Positions 44,465 through 52,770 of a stretch of 64,000 nucleotides of DNA are shown one piece after another. Below the pieces are notes generated by a model. It was not told where the DNA came from. It was given only the letters and a program-made list of their open reading frames with translations, and ran no database searches. The translations under genes were made by a program, and so were the position numbers. This stretch comes from Bacteroidota bacterium (lineage in GTDB: Bacteria; Bacteroidota; Bacteroidia; Chitinophagales; Saprospiraceae), in assembly GCA_963169455.1 (NCBI GenBank), contig CAUJDW010000100.1, positions 48,908-112,907 of the forward strand. Direction: 5' to 3'. Every line of letters starts with the position of its first letter. The first letter of the stretch is position 1.

Positions 44465-45508
44465 TCAGGCATGCATGTTCTCCAGCCTGTCGCGGTCGAG
44501 GATAAAGATGGCTCCGTCCTTGATCTCGATATAGCCGTCCTCTTTGAATTCGGTGAGCATGCGGATGACGCTTTCCTTGGCGGTGCCCACGATGCGGGCC
44601 AGGTCGTCGCGCAGGATGCTGATGCTGCCGTCCTCCTGTTTTTCACTGAGCAGCAGTATGGCGTCGGCCACGCGCCGGCGCACGGAATTGTAGGCCAGGT
44701 TGAGCAGTTGCTCCTCCTTCTCGGTGACGTTGTCGGCCAGCATTTTGATCATCTGGGAGGAAACGTCGCGGTTGGCGTTCATCAGCTTGGAAAAGTCCTC
44801 CTTGGGTATCAGGCTGACTTCGGTGTCTTCCATGGCCGCTGCCGATTCGGTGTACTTGGAATCCTTGATGAGGTCGATGTACCCGAAGAAGTCCCCCGGC
44901 TTACAGATGTTGATGATGTATTCCTTGCCCTCCTCATTGGTTTTGAAGACCTTGACCTGGCCTTCCTTGACGAAGTAGAGGTAGCGGGGGTAATCGCCTT
45001 CTTCGAAAATGAGCTCGCGGCGCTTGTAGGCCTTGGTTTTCCGCTCATCGGAAAGCTTGCGCAGCTCTTCGTAGCCCCGGGCCTTGTTGATAAAGGCGGT
45101 GAGCCCCATTTCGGTGCGGTCGAATTGTTTGCGCAACTGTTCGCTTTTGCGCAGGCGGGTGTCGATGACGTCGAGCAGCTCGTCTTTGTAGAACGGCTTG
45201 GTGATGTAATCATCGGCGCCGAGGTTCATGCCGCGGCGAAAGTCGCTTTTTTCAGCCTTGGCAGTCAGGAATATAAAGGGGATATTGGCGGTGTTGCTCT
45301 TTTTGCTGAGGATGTTCAGGACGCCGAAGCCATCGAGGTGGGGCATCATGACGTCGCACAGGATGAGGTCGGGCGGATTGGACAGGGCCTTTTCCACACC
45401 TTCTTTTCCATCTTCTGCGGTGATCACTTCATAGCCGGATAATTCGAGTATCTCCTCCAGGTTTTCCCTGACCTCTCCATTGTCTTCGATCACTAATATT
45501 TTCTTCAT
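44465..45508 (-). CDS. Receiver-cNMP-Crp fusion response regulator
   Basis: The 347-residue product joins a receiver domain (D52 in LILCDVMMPHLDG), a cyclic-nucleotide-binding fold (about 150-255, IFEEGDYPRYLYFVKEGQVK, GDFFGYIDLI) and a Crp-type helix-turn-helix (DDLARIVGTAKESVIRMLTE). The cAMP pocket residues of E. coli Crp are not kept: the FGE position is FGY and the RxA arginine is missing. Control by phosphorylation therefore seems more likely than by cAMP. The recognition helix keeps E312 and R316 at the positions that read GTGA in Crp. It is encoded 114 bp downstream of the PAS kinase on the same strand. Two candidate binding palindromes lie in front of that kinase (47380-47416). Confidence 0.92.
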   Translation of the reverse strand: MKKILVIEDNGEVRENLEEILELSGYEVITAEDGKEGVEKALSNPPDLILCDVMMPHLDGFGVLNILSKKSNTANIPFIFLTAKAEKSDFRRGMNLGADDYITKPFYKDELLDVIDTRLRKSEQLRKQFDRTEMGLTAFINKARGYEELRKLSDERKTKAYKRRELIFEEGDYPRYLYFVKEGQVKVFKTNEEGKEYIINICKPGDFFGYIDLIKDSKYTESAAAMEDTEVSLIPKEDFSKLMNANRDVSSQMIKMLADNVTEKEEQLLNLAYNSVRRRVADAILLLSEKQEDGSISILRDDLARIVGTAKESVIRMLTEFKEDGYIEIKDGAIFILDRDRLENMHA

Positions 45509-45622
45509 TTTGCTTGGTTGTGATTGGTTTGTTCCCGGATAACATGGGCCTGGGCATTAAAATGGCCTAACAAATATACTACTAAAGTTGTGATTCTTGG
45601 AATGTTTGGGCGCCTGGCCGTT

Positions 45623-47308
45623 TTAGCGATTCTCTTTTACCGCTTCTTTGGGCAGAGGGCCCAGCGGCAGGCTCAGATAGAAGGAGGTTCCTTCGCCAAG
45701 GCGGCTTTCGAAATGGATATGCCCCTGCATGAGGTCGACATAGCGCTTGACGATGTTCAGGCCCAGGCCGGTGCCCTGTATGTTTTCGGCGTTGTGGGCG
45801 CGGAAAAACCGGGTAAAGAGGTGTTGTTGTTCTTCTTCCGGAATGCCGATCCCCTGGTCGATAAATGAGACTTTGAGCAGGCCTTCCTCCAGGGACGTTC
45901 TGCAGTAAATGGGCTTGCCGGCTTCGGAATACTTGATGGAGTTGGAGAGCAGGTTGAAAAAAATATTCTTGAGCATCTGTTTGTCCAGGAACAGCAGCAT
46001 GCCGTCCCGAAGGCCCTCGAAGTGCAGTTGCTGGCCGGGTTTGAGCAGGCTCTGCACCTCTTCCATAACCTCCCGGCAGAAGCCGGCCAGGTCGAAAACG
46101 ATCGGTAGAGACTGTATCTTACCTTCTTCGAGGCGGCTCAGGGAAAGGAAATCGTTGAGAATGCCCGTCAGGTTGGCGACGGAAGATTTGATGCGGGTCG
46201 TGTGGCGCAGCCGCTTGGGCTGCTGGTCCTCCCTGGTATAGGCCTCGATGAGGTCGGCAGAAGACAGGATGGTGCTGAGGGGCGTGCGGAATTCATGGGA
46301 GGCCATGGACACGAAGCGGGACTTCAGCTCGCTGAGTTCCTTCTCTTTTTCCAGGGCCACCTTGAGTTTGTACTCGTTGGCCCGGATGGCCTGTTCGGCC
46401 GATCGGCGCTCCCGGATCTCGTGCTTCAGTTTTTTGTTGGTGTCCAGAAGCTGGTTGATGGCGTCGGCGAGTTCTTCGGTGCGGGCCTCCACCCTTTGCT
46501 CCAGCTCGGCGTTGAGGTTGATGATCCGGTCTTCGGCCTCCCGCTGGGCGGTGATATCGATGCCCGAACTGATGGTGGCGGAGATGCTCCCGTCGGGGCC
46601 CCGCATAATGGAATTGCGCCAGGCAATGAGATGGAGCTTGCCCGTTCTGGACTGAATGACATTTTCGTAGTAGTCGATGGAATGGCCTTTCATCAGCAAT
46701 TGGAAAATGCTGCGCATTTCCTCCCTGCTGGCCTGGGGGATGGCCGTGTCGAACCAGTCCTGACCCAGGGCCTGGCCTTCCTGCAGCCCAAGCACTTCGC
46801 AACCCTTCCGGTTGAGCAGTTGAATGGACCCTTCGGGCCCGATGACGACAATAATGGTGTTGGCTATGTCCAGGTAGCGTTGAGCGCGTTCCTTTTCTTC
46901 CTTCAGGGCCTGTTCCGCCCGCTTTTGTTCGGTCAGGTCGTGGATGATGCCGGTAAATATCCGGCGCTCTTCCAGCGGCACTTCGCTGATGCTCAGGCGG
47001 ATGGGGAAAAGCGAGCCGTCTTTTTTCCTGCCCTGCACCTCTCTGCCTATGCCGATGATTTTCGCCTTGCCGGTGCGCAGGTATTCCCTGATATATCCGT
47101 CATGCTGCTTGTCGTGGGGGGAAGGCATGAGTATATTGACGCTTTTCCCTTCCAGTTCGCCGGCTTCATAACCGAACAAACGATTGGCTGCAGGATTGGC
47201 CAGTTCGATGATGCCATCCTCCCCTATCGAAATAATACCGTCTGTAGCTGTCTCAATAATGGCGTTCAATCTTAAGGCAGCTTCAGATTTGTTCGTGTGC
47301 CCGCTCAC
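45623..47308 (-). CDS. Cytoplasmic PAS-PAS sensor histidine kinase
   Basis: The 561-residue product has no membrane segment. It has a first PAS domain (about 10-130, AIIETATDGIISIGEDGIIE), a second PAS domain (about 140-255, NTIIVVIGPEGSIQLLNRKG), a coiled-coil linker (about 260-325), a HisKA domain with H338 (SMASHEFRTPLS) and an HATPase domain (NLLSNSIKYSEA, GLGLNIVKRYVDLMQG). It senses an internal cue through PAS, perhaps redox or a bound ligand; no heme or flavin residues can be pointed to. The partner is very likely the receiver-Crp regulator encoded next on the same strand. Its first PAS resembles FixL-like PAS in sequence style, but a heme role is not shown. Confidence 0.93.
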   Translation of the reverse strand: MSGHTNKSEAALRLNAIIETATDGIISIGEDGIIELANPAANRLFGYEAGELEGKSVNILMPSPHDKQHDGYIREYLRTGKAKIIGIGREVQGRKKDGSLFPIRLSISEVPLEERRIFTGIIHDLTEQKRAEQALKEEKERAQRYLDIANTIIVVIGPEGSIQLLNRKGCEVLGLQEGQALGQDWFDTAIPQASREEMRSIFQLLMKGHSIDYYENVIQSRTGKLHLIAWRNSIMRGPDGSISATISSGIDITAQREAEDRIINLNAELEQRVEARTEELADAINQLLDTNKKLKHEIRERRSAEQAIRANEYKLKVALEKEKELSELKSRFVSMASHEFRTPLSTILSSADLIEAYTREDQQPKRLRHTTRIKSSVANLTGILNDFLSLSRLEEGKIQSLPIVFDLAGFCREVMEEVQSLLKPGQQLHFEGLRDGMLLFLDKQMLKNIFFNLLSNSIKYSEAGKPIYCRTSLEEGLLKVSFIDQGIGIPEEEQQHLFTRFFRAHNAENIQGTGLGLNIVKRYVDLMQGHIHFESRLGEGTSFYLSLPLGPLPKEAVKENR

Positions 47309-47379
47309 TAATAAAAATCGCTTGGTTCTTCTGTAATGAGTTTAGGGAGCAAAATAGAGAAGATCGGCTTTTTTATTTA

Positions 47380-47416
47380 ATGATCAAAGTCACAACAGCA
47401 AGGTGACAAAAATCAC
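47380..47416. promoter_or_regulatory. Two Crp/Fnr-type palindromes in the divergent promoter region
   Basis: ATGATCAAAGTCAC (47380-47393) and GTGACAAAAATCAC (47403-47416) both have the form (G)TGA-N6-TCA(C), with centres 23 bp apart, about two helical turns. They lie between the PAS kinase gene and the thioredoxin-like/usp genes. They suit the Crp-type helix of the regulator at 44465-45508 (inference). Confidence 0.6.
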
Positions 47417-47528
47417 TCTGCGGATTTCCGATTTCAACGATTTTGTTAGTAACCTTCAGGGGGGCCGGCAGGAAATGCCGGGCTGTGTCAATTGAGCTTC
47501 GGGCTCTGAAATTTAATTAAAAGCCGCC

Positions 47529-47807
47529 ATGATAAGCATACAACAGCCGGCCGCGGCTCCGTATATAGAACTGCTGGGGCTGGGATCCGGAAAATACAAA
47601 CAACTGAACGCCAACCTGAAAGAAGCACTGAAAAGCCTTTCACTGGACGTTCCGGTCTACGAAGTGGCCGATATCGACAAACTGATGCAGTACGAGATCG
47701 CAGGCATCCCTGCCCTGGCCGTCAACGGGCAGGTACTCTTTCAACAGGTGGTGCCCAGCGCCGAAGATATAGCGATCGTGCTCAGGGTGCTGCTGCATCC
47801 GGGATGA
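47529..47807 (+). CDS. Small thioredoxin-like protein lacking both active-site cysteines
   Basis: The 92-residue product fits the small thioredoxin_3 family in length and spacing: a start strand, LLGLGSGKYKQL, and AGIPALAVNGQVLFQ with a cis-proline. The family motif GxGCxxCxxL here reads GLGSGKYKQL, with S20 and Y23 in place of the two cysteines. It therefore cannot do dithiol redox chemistry in the usual way. It might be a binding or regulatory form. It lies 52 bp upstream of the universal stress gene, diverges from the PAS kinase, and follows the two Crp-like sites. Start and frame look normal, with no sign of decay. Confidence 0.8.
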   Translation: MISIQQPAAAPYIELLGLGSGKYKQLNANLKEALKSLSLDVPVYEVADIDKLMQYEIAGIPALAVNGQVLFQQVVPSAEDIAIVLRVLLHPG

Positions 47808-47859
47808 AAGGGGGATACCCGAAAATTCGCCAATCGCCCTAATTTTTAGATATACTTCG

Positions 47860-48669
47860 ATGAAAAAAATTCTGGTTCCCACCGATTTTTCACCCAATGC
47901 CGAAAATGCCCTGGCCTACGCCACTGACTTTGCCAACAAATGCGGAGGCCAGGTGACACTTTTGCATACCTATCGCCTGCACAGCTCCGCAGGCATGCTC
48001 CTGTCGGTCGAAAAATTTATCGAGGAAGACGCCCGCAAGGAAATGGACGCGCTGATCCGGCGCCTGGAACCTAAACTCCGCGGGGAAGCCGGCGTGGAAG
48101 GCAGGGTCATCAGGGGCGACCCCGTGCCCATCATCTCCGACATGGCCGATAAGTCCGGCTACAGCCTGGTCATCATGGGAACCCAGGGAGCCACCGGCCT
48201 GAAGGAGGTTTTCATCGGCAGCACCACCAACGGGGTACTGAGAAATACGAACACGCCGGTATTGGCCATCCCCAATAACTTCGCTTTCCGCCCCATCCGA
48301 AAGATCGTTTTCGCCGTCGACGCCGCAGGTATTTCCCATCCTGGCGTCATCTCCATGCTGGTGCAGCTGGCAAAAAAATGCAGAGCCAAAGTCTATGTCT
48401 TCCACCAGGGCCTCGGCGAAATCGACGACGGCATCGACCCTTCCATCGACATCTACCTGGATGAGGTGGAACACTCTTTCCACTATGAACTCGACGAGGC
48501 CAGCATCAACGAGGGCATCAACAGCTTCGTAGCCGACTACAACGCAGACCTGCTGTGTATGGTGCGCCGCAGGCGGAGCTTCCTGGATGAAGTGTTCCAC
48601 GTGAGCGTCACCACCCGCGAGGTGTTCAACAGCCCCGTACCACTGCTGGTGCTGCATGACCAGGGATGA
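47860..48669 (+). CDS. Tandem-domain universal stress protein (UspA family)
   Basis: The 269-residue product has two Usp folds. The first starts MKKILVPTDFSPNAENALAY and has the ATP-loop GTQGATGLKEVFIGSTTNGV, close to the G-2x-G-9x-G(S/T) pattern of ATP-binding members. The second is degenerate (IRKIVFAVDAAGISHPGVIS ... DLLCMVRRRRSFLDEVFHVS). Such proteins accumulate under growth arrest or oxygen limitation. Together with the kinase, the Crp-type regulator and the Crp-like sites this suggests an adaptive stress unit. It ends 13 bp from the convergent AhpD-like gene. Confidence 0.92.
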   Translation: MKKILVPTDFSPNAENALAYATDFANKCGGQVTLLHTYRLHSSAGMLLSVEKFIEEDARKEMDALIRRLEPKLRGEAGVEGRVIRGDPVPIISDMADKSGYSLVIMGTQGATGLKEVFIGSTTNGVLRNTNTPVLAIPNNFAFRPIRKIVFAVDAAGISHPGVISMLVQLAKKCRAKVYVFHQGLGEIDDGIDPSIDIYLDEVEHSFHYELDEASINEGINSFVADYNADLLCMVRRRRSFLDEVFHVSVTTREVFNSPVPLLVLHDQG

Positions 48670-48682
48670 GCGGCGCCGGGCC

Positions 48683-49966
48683 TCAGCCTGCAACCGAATA
48701 AAATGTGTACAACCGGTGCAGCATCTGCTGAACGGAAACCCAAACCATCAGCTCGATGATTTCCGGCGCTTCCAGGTTTTCAGCCGTTTCGGAAATCACC
48801 TCGTCGCTGACCTTCGCCGGGCTGGTTGATGCAGCCTTCGCCAGCATAAGGGCGGCCAGTTCCTTTTTCGTGAGAAAATCCACCGCCGGCAGGCTCCCGG
48901 CAAATTGCCTGTGGGCATCAGGATCAGAGGGAGTATCGTGCAATGCGATCATCTGTACCAGCTGAAAATCGGCTTCGCTCAGTTCAGGGGAAAAACGGCC
49001 GGCAATGATCCGGGCTTCTTCGGCAAGGGTGCTGTTGCCTGCAACCGTTGCAAACACCAGGCTTGCAAGGCACTTGATCTTCAATCCTGTTCTCGTCTTC
49101 GAAGGGTCGAGGTTATCCCTTAAGACGGTTGCCAGTGCCCGGGCTTGCCTTTTTTTCTTTAGCTTTTCCAGCATCGGGAAGGAATGTCCGGTATGCCGCT
49201 TCAGAAAAGAGCCCACCTCCGGATAGCTGTCCGGTACGCCTTTCGTCCAGCTGCTCTCAAGGCGGATAGCGCCCGGGGCATATCTCAGAACCCTCAGATA
49301 GGCCAGGAAATTATCCTGCCCGGCCTCGGCAACCTCCTCCGGAACGATGTATTGTCCCCGGATATGGCGCCTGGGATCCCAGCCGGAACCCGCGAGCAGT
49401 TTTCCAACCATGGCGACGGACTCTGCTTCCAGTTCTATTCCCATGGCATCCATAAACTTATTAAGGAAGCCCATCATGCAAACTGAGGCAACGATCTGTT
49501 CCATCTCGGACGGGCTGAAGTGCTTCTCCAGTTCCCTGCAATGTTCGGCTGTCAGATCGCTGGGAATCCTTCCCAAACGCTCTGCCACGGCGATTGCGGC
49601 GGCCTCAGCCGGACTGCGCTCGCCGGTTATGGCTTTTTGCGCAGCGCCTCTCCGCAAGGCGAAAGCGCAGGTGTGGGCGCTGCAGTACGGGCAGCCGGCC
49701 GCCATACTGGCCGCATACATGGCGAGGCCCATTGTGGCTTTGAAGCGTTTCCGCATCCAAAGCGTTTGAGGAAGGTTCAACAGGTTCGGCACGAGGAGAT
49801 TGTAGGTGCGAAAACCCGTAGGCCAGATTTCGAGGGCAGGGTCACAATTGGGGACGACGCCAATGAGTTCGTTGACAAGGCCAAGCATCGGTTTGTACTT
49901 CCTGTGTAATTCATCGAATCCGATAGCGGCGGGAGATACCAGTTCTGCAAGGGTCGAGGCTTTCAT
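48683..49966 (-). CDS. AhpD-like carboxymuconolactone decarboxylase-family protein
   Basis: The 427-residue product has in its first half an AhpD-type active-site motif, AAGCPYCSAHTCAF (C92, C95, H98), as used for peroxide-linked thiol chemistry. The second half repeats an all-helical architecture without cysteine pairs, so it may be a fused degenerate copy. Usual AhpD proteins are about 175 residues, so this is more than double length. It may act in peroxide defence or as an unrelated CMD-fold enzyme. The frame is open upstream to 50293, but that part has Arg/Thr-rich non-protein-like sequence; ATG 49966 is the natural start. Confidence 0.75.
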   Translation of the reverse strand: MKASTLAELVSPAAIGFDELHRKYKPMLGLVNELIGVVPNCDPALEIWPTGFRTYNLLVPNLLNLPQTLWMRKRFKATMGLAMYAASMAAGCPYCSAHTCAFALRRGAAQKAITGERSPAEAAAIAVAERLGRIPSDLTAEHCRELEKHFSPSEMEQIVASVCMMGFLNKFMDAMGIELEAESVAMVGKLLAGSGWDPRRHIRGQYIVPEEVAEAGQDNFLAYLRVLRYAPGAIRLESSWTKGVPDSYPEVGSFLKRHTGHSFPMLEKLKKKRQARALATVLRDNLDPSKTRTGLKIKCLASLVFATVAGNSTLAEEARIIAGRFSPELSEADFQLVQMIALHDTPSDPDAHRQFAGSLPAVDFLTKKELAALMLAKAASTSPAKVSDEVISETAENLEAPEIIELMVWVSVQQMLHRLYTFYSVAG

Positions 49967-50051
49967 GAGATAACATGGATTTGAGGTGGCCAATTCAGCT
50001 TTGCCTGTTAAAAATAACGATAATAAGCTGATTTTTACAGTAAAATACACC

Positions 50052-51038
50052 CTAATGCGTCTGGTCAAAATCCTCCGCGATCCGCAGCAGCAGGTTGATG
50101 TCTTCGAAAAACTCCTTGACCAGTTCGAAGCTGAGGTTGGAGCGGAAGAGGTAGGGCTCCAGCAGGTCTTTGTCTTCGGTGACAGCGGCGTATATCTCGC
50201 GGTTGATGAAAGACATGTAGATTTCCTTTCCGGTTTGGGCGCGGTACTGCACGATGGCGTCCTGCATGGGCATGGAAAGGATGCCCTCCACATGGGTGTC
50301 TTCGGTGGCGTAGGTGAGGAAGGCTTCCCGGAAAGCCTCGTTGTTCACTTCATGGTCGACATTCTTGCCGCCCTCCCAGGTGAAATTCTTGATCGCCCGG
50401 GTAAGGTGCTGCCGGTAACGGCGGGGCCAGATGATGACCCGCCCCCGGGTTTCTTCGGAAAAAGTGGCGTGCAGAAAAGCCCCAGTGAACACGTCGTTGA
50501 GCCGGTTTCGGACCGGCGAAAACTCCTTGACGGCCAGCTCGCTCATTTCGAAATCCATTTCCCCGATGCGCCCGCTGATAAAATCCTCCCCTTCGTAGTA
50601 AGGGGCGTCGGTTGCGAAAATCTCGCTCTTCAGAAAGTTCGTTTTTTCGATCCTGCGTTTGGGTTCGTATTTCAGCGGGTGGTTGGGGTCGAAGTTCATG
50701 CCGTCGTCGATGAAATCCAGGATCAGGTTCATGATATTGGGCTTGAATGCCTGGCGGAACTCCTGGGTGCGGTACAACAGGTAAAAGAGGTATGTGCCGA
50801 TGGGAATGGCCAGAAAGAGGGTAAGGGCCGTAATGCTCAGGTAAAATTCCATCAGGATGATGCCCGCCAGGATGATGCCGGAGAACAGGAACAGCCTCAG
50901 CAGCCGAAGCCGCTGGCGCTCCATGCGCATCAGCTCGGGATGGATGGTGTGGTTGTAATAGATCCGGAACTGCTCCATGCGCTTAACCTTGGAAGCGTCA
51001 CCGCTCCCCGGCAGCGCCGGTTTGTCAGGCATAAACAC
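50052..51038 (-). CDS. DUF3137 membrane protein
   Basis: The 328-residue product has a charged N-terminus and two adjacent membrane helices (about 47-88, LFLFSGIILAGIILM and LTLFLAIPIGTYLFYLLY). A cytoplasmic domain follows, with KTNFLKSEIF, YYEGEDFISGRIGEM and FTGAFLHATF. This agrees with DUF3137, a family of unknown role in many bacteria. ATG 51032, two codons further in, is a possible alternative start. Its promoter region faces bamD. The following 490 bp (51039-51530) has no gene: it contains a 10-bp dyad (51227-51236 / 51268-51277), an 11-bp dyad AGCCGGATAAA (51304-51314 / 51345-51355), and the bamD promoter. Confidence 0.8.
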   Translation of the reverse strand: MFMPDKPALPGSGDASKVKRMEQFRIYYNHTIHPELMRMERQRLRLLRLFLFSGIILAGIILMEFYLSITALTLFLAIPIGTYLFYLLYRTQEFRQAFKPNIMNLILDFIDDGMNFDPNHPLKYEPKRRIEKTNFLKSEIFATDAPYYEGEDFISGRIGEMDFEMSELAVKEFSPVRNRLNDVFTGAFLHATFSEETRGRVIIWPRRYRQHLTRAIKNFTWEGGKNVDHEVNNEAFREAFLTYATEDTHVEGILSMPMQDAIVQYRAQTGKEIYMSFINREIYAAVTEDKDLLEPYLFRSNLSFELVKEFFEDINLLLRIAEDFDQTH

Positions 51039-51492
51039 CGCGATTTGCTGTTAAAAGTAAAGGTAATTCAAAGATTGTGAAAAACCGCTCCGCCCGAAAT
51101 TTTACACCCACCCTTTCTCCACGCCTTTTTAACAAGCATGCCAAAACCCTGGCAGCCCCTGTAACGACAAGGGAGAGGGGGGGACAAGCTGAGCCCCGGA
51201 CGGAGGCGAAACCAATGCCGCGGACAAGTCACGGGGGGCTGAACCTCAGCAAAACCAAGGCAAGCCACCCCGTGACTGGCCTGCACCGCCCGCCCGTCTA
51301 GTCAGCCGGATAAATACTCGCTACGCTCAGCCAGGTAAAAAACTTTTATCCGGCTCGCAGAGACGACGGATGTAACCCTGCCCCCCCTCCGAGGCCCAGC
51401 CAACCTTCCGCATTCCGCCGGGGTCTTTTGTAGGCTGTCCGGCCTTTTTCCCTGCGAAGAGGGTGGAATAAGCGGCCGGGCAAAGGGGCCTA

Positions 51493-51523
51493 TTGTACAA
51501 TTAACCGAAATGCCGTAATTTTG
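51493..51523 (+). promoter_or_regulatory. Promoter for the bamD operon
   Basis: TTG (51493-51495), a 20-bp gap and TAATTTTG (51516-51523) match the Bacteroidota consensus. The ATG of bamD at 51531 is only 7 bp after the -7 element, so the leader would be very short or absent. Confidence 0.65.
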
Positions 51524-51530
51524 CAGCCTT

Positions 51531-52361
51531 ATGAAAAGAACCCTTTTCTTTACCGTCGTCGGAATGAGCATTCTGCTGAGCGCCTGCAAGAGCGAGTTTG
51601 AAAAGATCAGGGCCAGCGGAGACGTGGACCGCATCTACAAAAAAGCCCTGGAATACTACGAAAATGAAGAATACCAGAAGGCGCAGACCCTGTTCGAACT
51701 GGTAGTCAGCAGTTACCGGGGAAAGCGGGAAGCGGAAGACATCTACTTCAAATACGCCTATACCTATTACTACCTGCAGCAGTATATCCTGGCGTCGTAT
51801 TATTTCAAAAACTTCGCCAATACTTATGCTGCCAGCGACCTCCGGGAAGAAGCGGACTACATGTCGGCCTACGCCAACTATCAGTTGTCGCCGACTTTCC
51901 GGCTGGACCAGAAGTATACCGAAGAGGCCATCAACGGCTTCCAGCTCTTCGTCAACACCTACCCGAACAGCGAGCGGGTGGACGAATGCAACCGCCTCAT
52001 CGACCTGCTCCGGAAAAAGCTGGAGCGCAAAGCCTATGAGAGCGCTTTGCTCTACTTCGACCTGCGTGAATACCAGGCCGCGATACAGACCTTTGACAAC
52101 GTACTGAAAGATTTTCCCGATACGGAGAATGCCGAACAGATCCGATACATGTCGATGCGCTCGGCTTTCCTGCTGGCGAAAAACAGCTTCGTCGAAAAAC
52201 AGGAAGAGCGCTATAAGGAAGCGGAGACGCGGGCTTCCGAATTTATGGCCCGCTACCCGAACAGCCGCTTCCTGAAAGAAGCAAGCAATATTTCTGAACA
52301 ATCAACTGAATATTTAAATAATGTCCGACATCAAAACCAAAGTGCAAGGGCTGGATCCTAA
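51531..52361 (+). CDS. bamD: Outer membrane assembly lipoprotein BamD
   Basis: The 276-residue product has a lipobox (SILLSAC, C19) and five TPR-like repeats starting with DRIYKKALEYYENEEYQKAQ and SYYFKNFANTYAAS. This is the BamD pattern of the Bacteroidota type, in which the conserved YxYAYYxxxxY segment reads KYAYTYYYLQQY. It is part of the BAM complex that folds beta-barrel proteins into the outer membrane. It overlaps the start of rpoZ by 41 bp in another frame, so translation of the two is likely coupled. The C-terminus (HQNQSARAGS) is polar and free of structure. Confidence 0.92.
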   Translation: MKRTLFFTVVGMSILLSACKSEFEKIRASGDVDRIYKKALEYYENEEYQKAQTLFELVVSSYRGKREAEDIYFKYAYTYYYLQQYILASYYFKNFANTYAASDLREEADYMSAYANYQLSPTFRLDQKYTEEAINGFQLFVNTYPNSERVDECNRLIDLLRKKLERKAYESALLYFDLREYQAAIQTFDNVLKDFPDTENAEQIRYMSMRSAFLLAKNSFVEKQEERYKEAETRASEFMARYPNSRFLKEASNISEQSTEYLNNVRHQNQSARAGS

Positions 52362-52662
52362 CGTCCGGGCGCGCGATGTACACGCATTGGCCGCCAAAAC
52401 CGGCAATATCTACGAAGCCCTGGCCATCATCACCAAGCGCTCCAAGCAGCTGGCCGTCGACCTCAAGTACGAACTGCACCAGAAGCTGGAGGAGTTCGCC
52501 GTATCTTCCGACGCCATCGAGGAGGTGAGTGAGAACAAGGAGCAGATCGAGATTTCCAAGTTCTATGAGCGCCTGCCCAATCCGGTGATCATCGCTACGG
52601 AAGAGTTTCTCAGCGGCGAAGTGTATTACCGCTACCGGGATACGAAGAAAAAGGCCCAGTAA
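52321..52662 (+). CDS. rpoZ: RNA polymerase omega subunit (Rpb6-like, Bacteroidota type)
   Basis: The 113-residue product starts inside the end of bamD. It contains DVHALAAKTGNIYEALAIIT followed by KRSKQLAVDLKYELHQKLEE, the omega/Rpb6 core that holds the RNA polymerase beta-prime subunit. A C-terminal tail (YERLPNPVIIATEEFLSGEV) matches the longer form used in Bacteroidota. The synteny bamD-rpoZ-coaBC-DUF4835 agrees. A terminator-like hairpin follows the stop. Confidence 0.92.
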   Translation: MSDIKTKVQGLDPNVRARDVHALAAKTGNIYEALAIITKRSKQLAVDLKYELHQKLEEFAVSSDAIEEVSENKEQIEISKFYERLPNPVIIATEEFLSGEVYYRYRDTKKKAQ

Positions 52663-52700
52663 ACAGGGACTGCCCGGGCGCCGGGCCCGGGCCCTGTTTT
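52661..52700 (+). terminator. Rho-independent terminator after rpoZ
   Basis: AAACAGGG and CCCGGG arms pair with CCCGGGC and CCTGTTTT in a long GC-rich stem with a small bulge, ending in TTTT. It overlaps the stop codon of rpoZ. The coaBC gene starts 70 bp later, so some read-through or a separate promoter is needed. Confidence 0.6.
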
Positions 52701-52770
52701 GCCGCCTTCATCCTGAATTGCGCGGCTTCCCCGGCTCTGCGCAGGAAGCTGCCCGAATATCCATGCCGAA

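Noticed and set aside
49967..50293. N-terminal extension of the AhpD-like protein
   Set aside because: The extension overlaps the DUF3137 gene in another frame and is Arg/Ser/Thr-rich low-quality sequence; ATG 49966 begins a normal protein.
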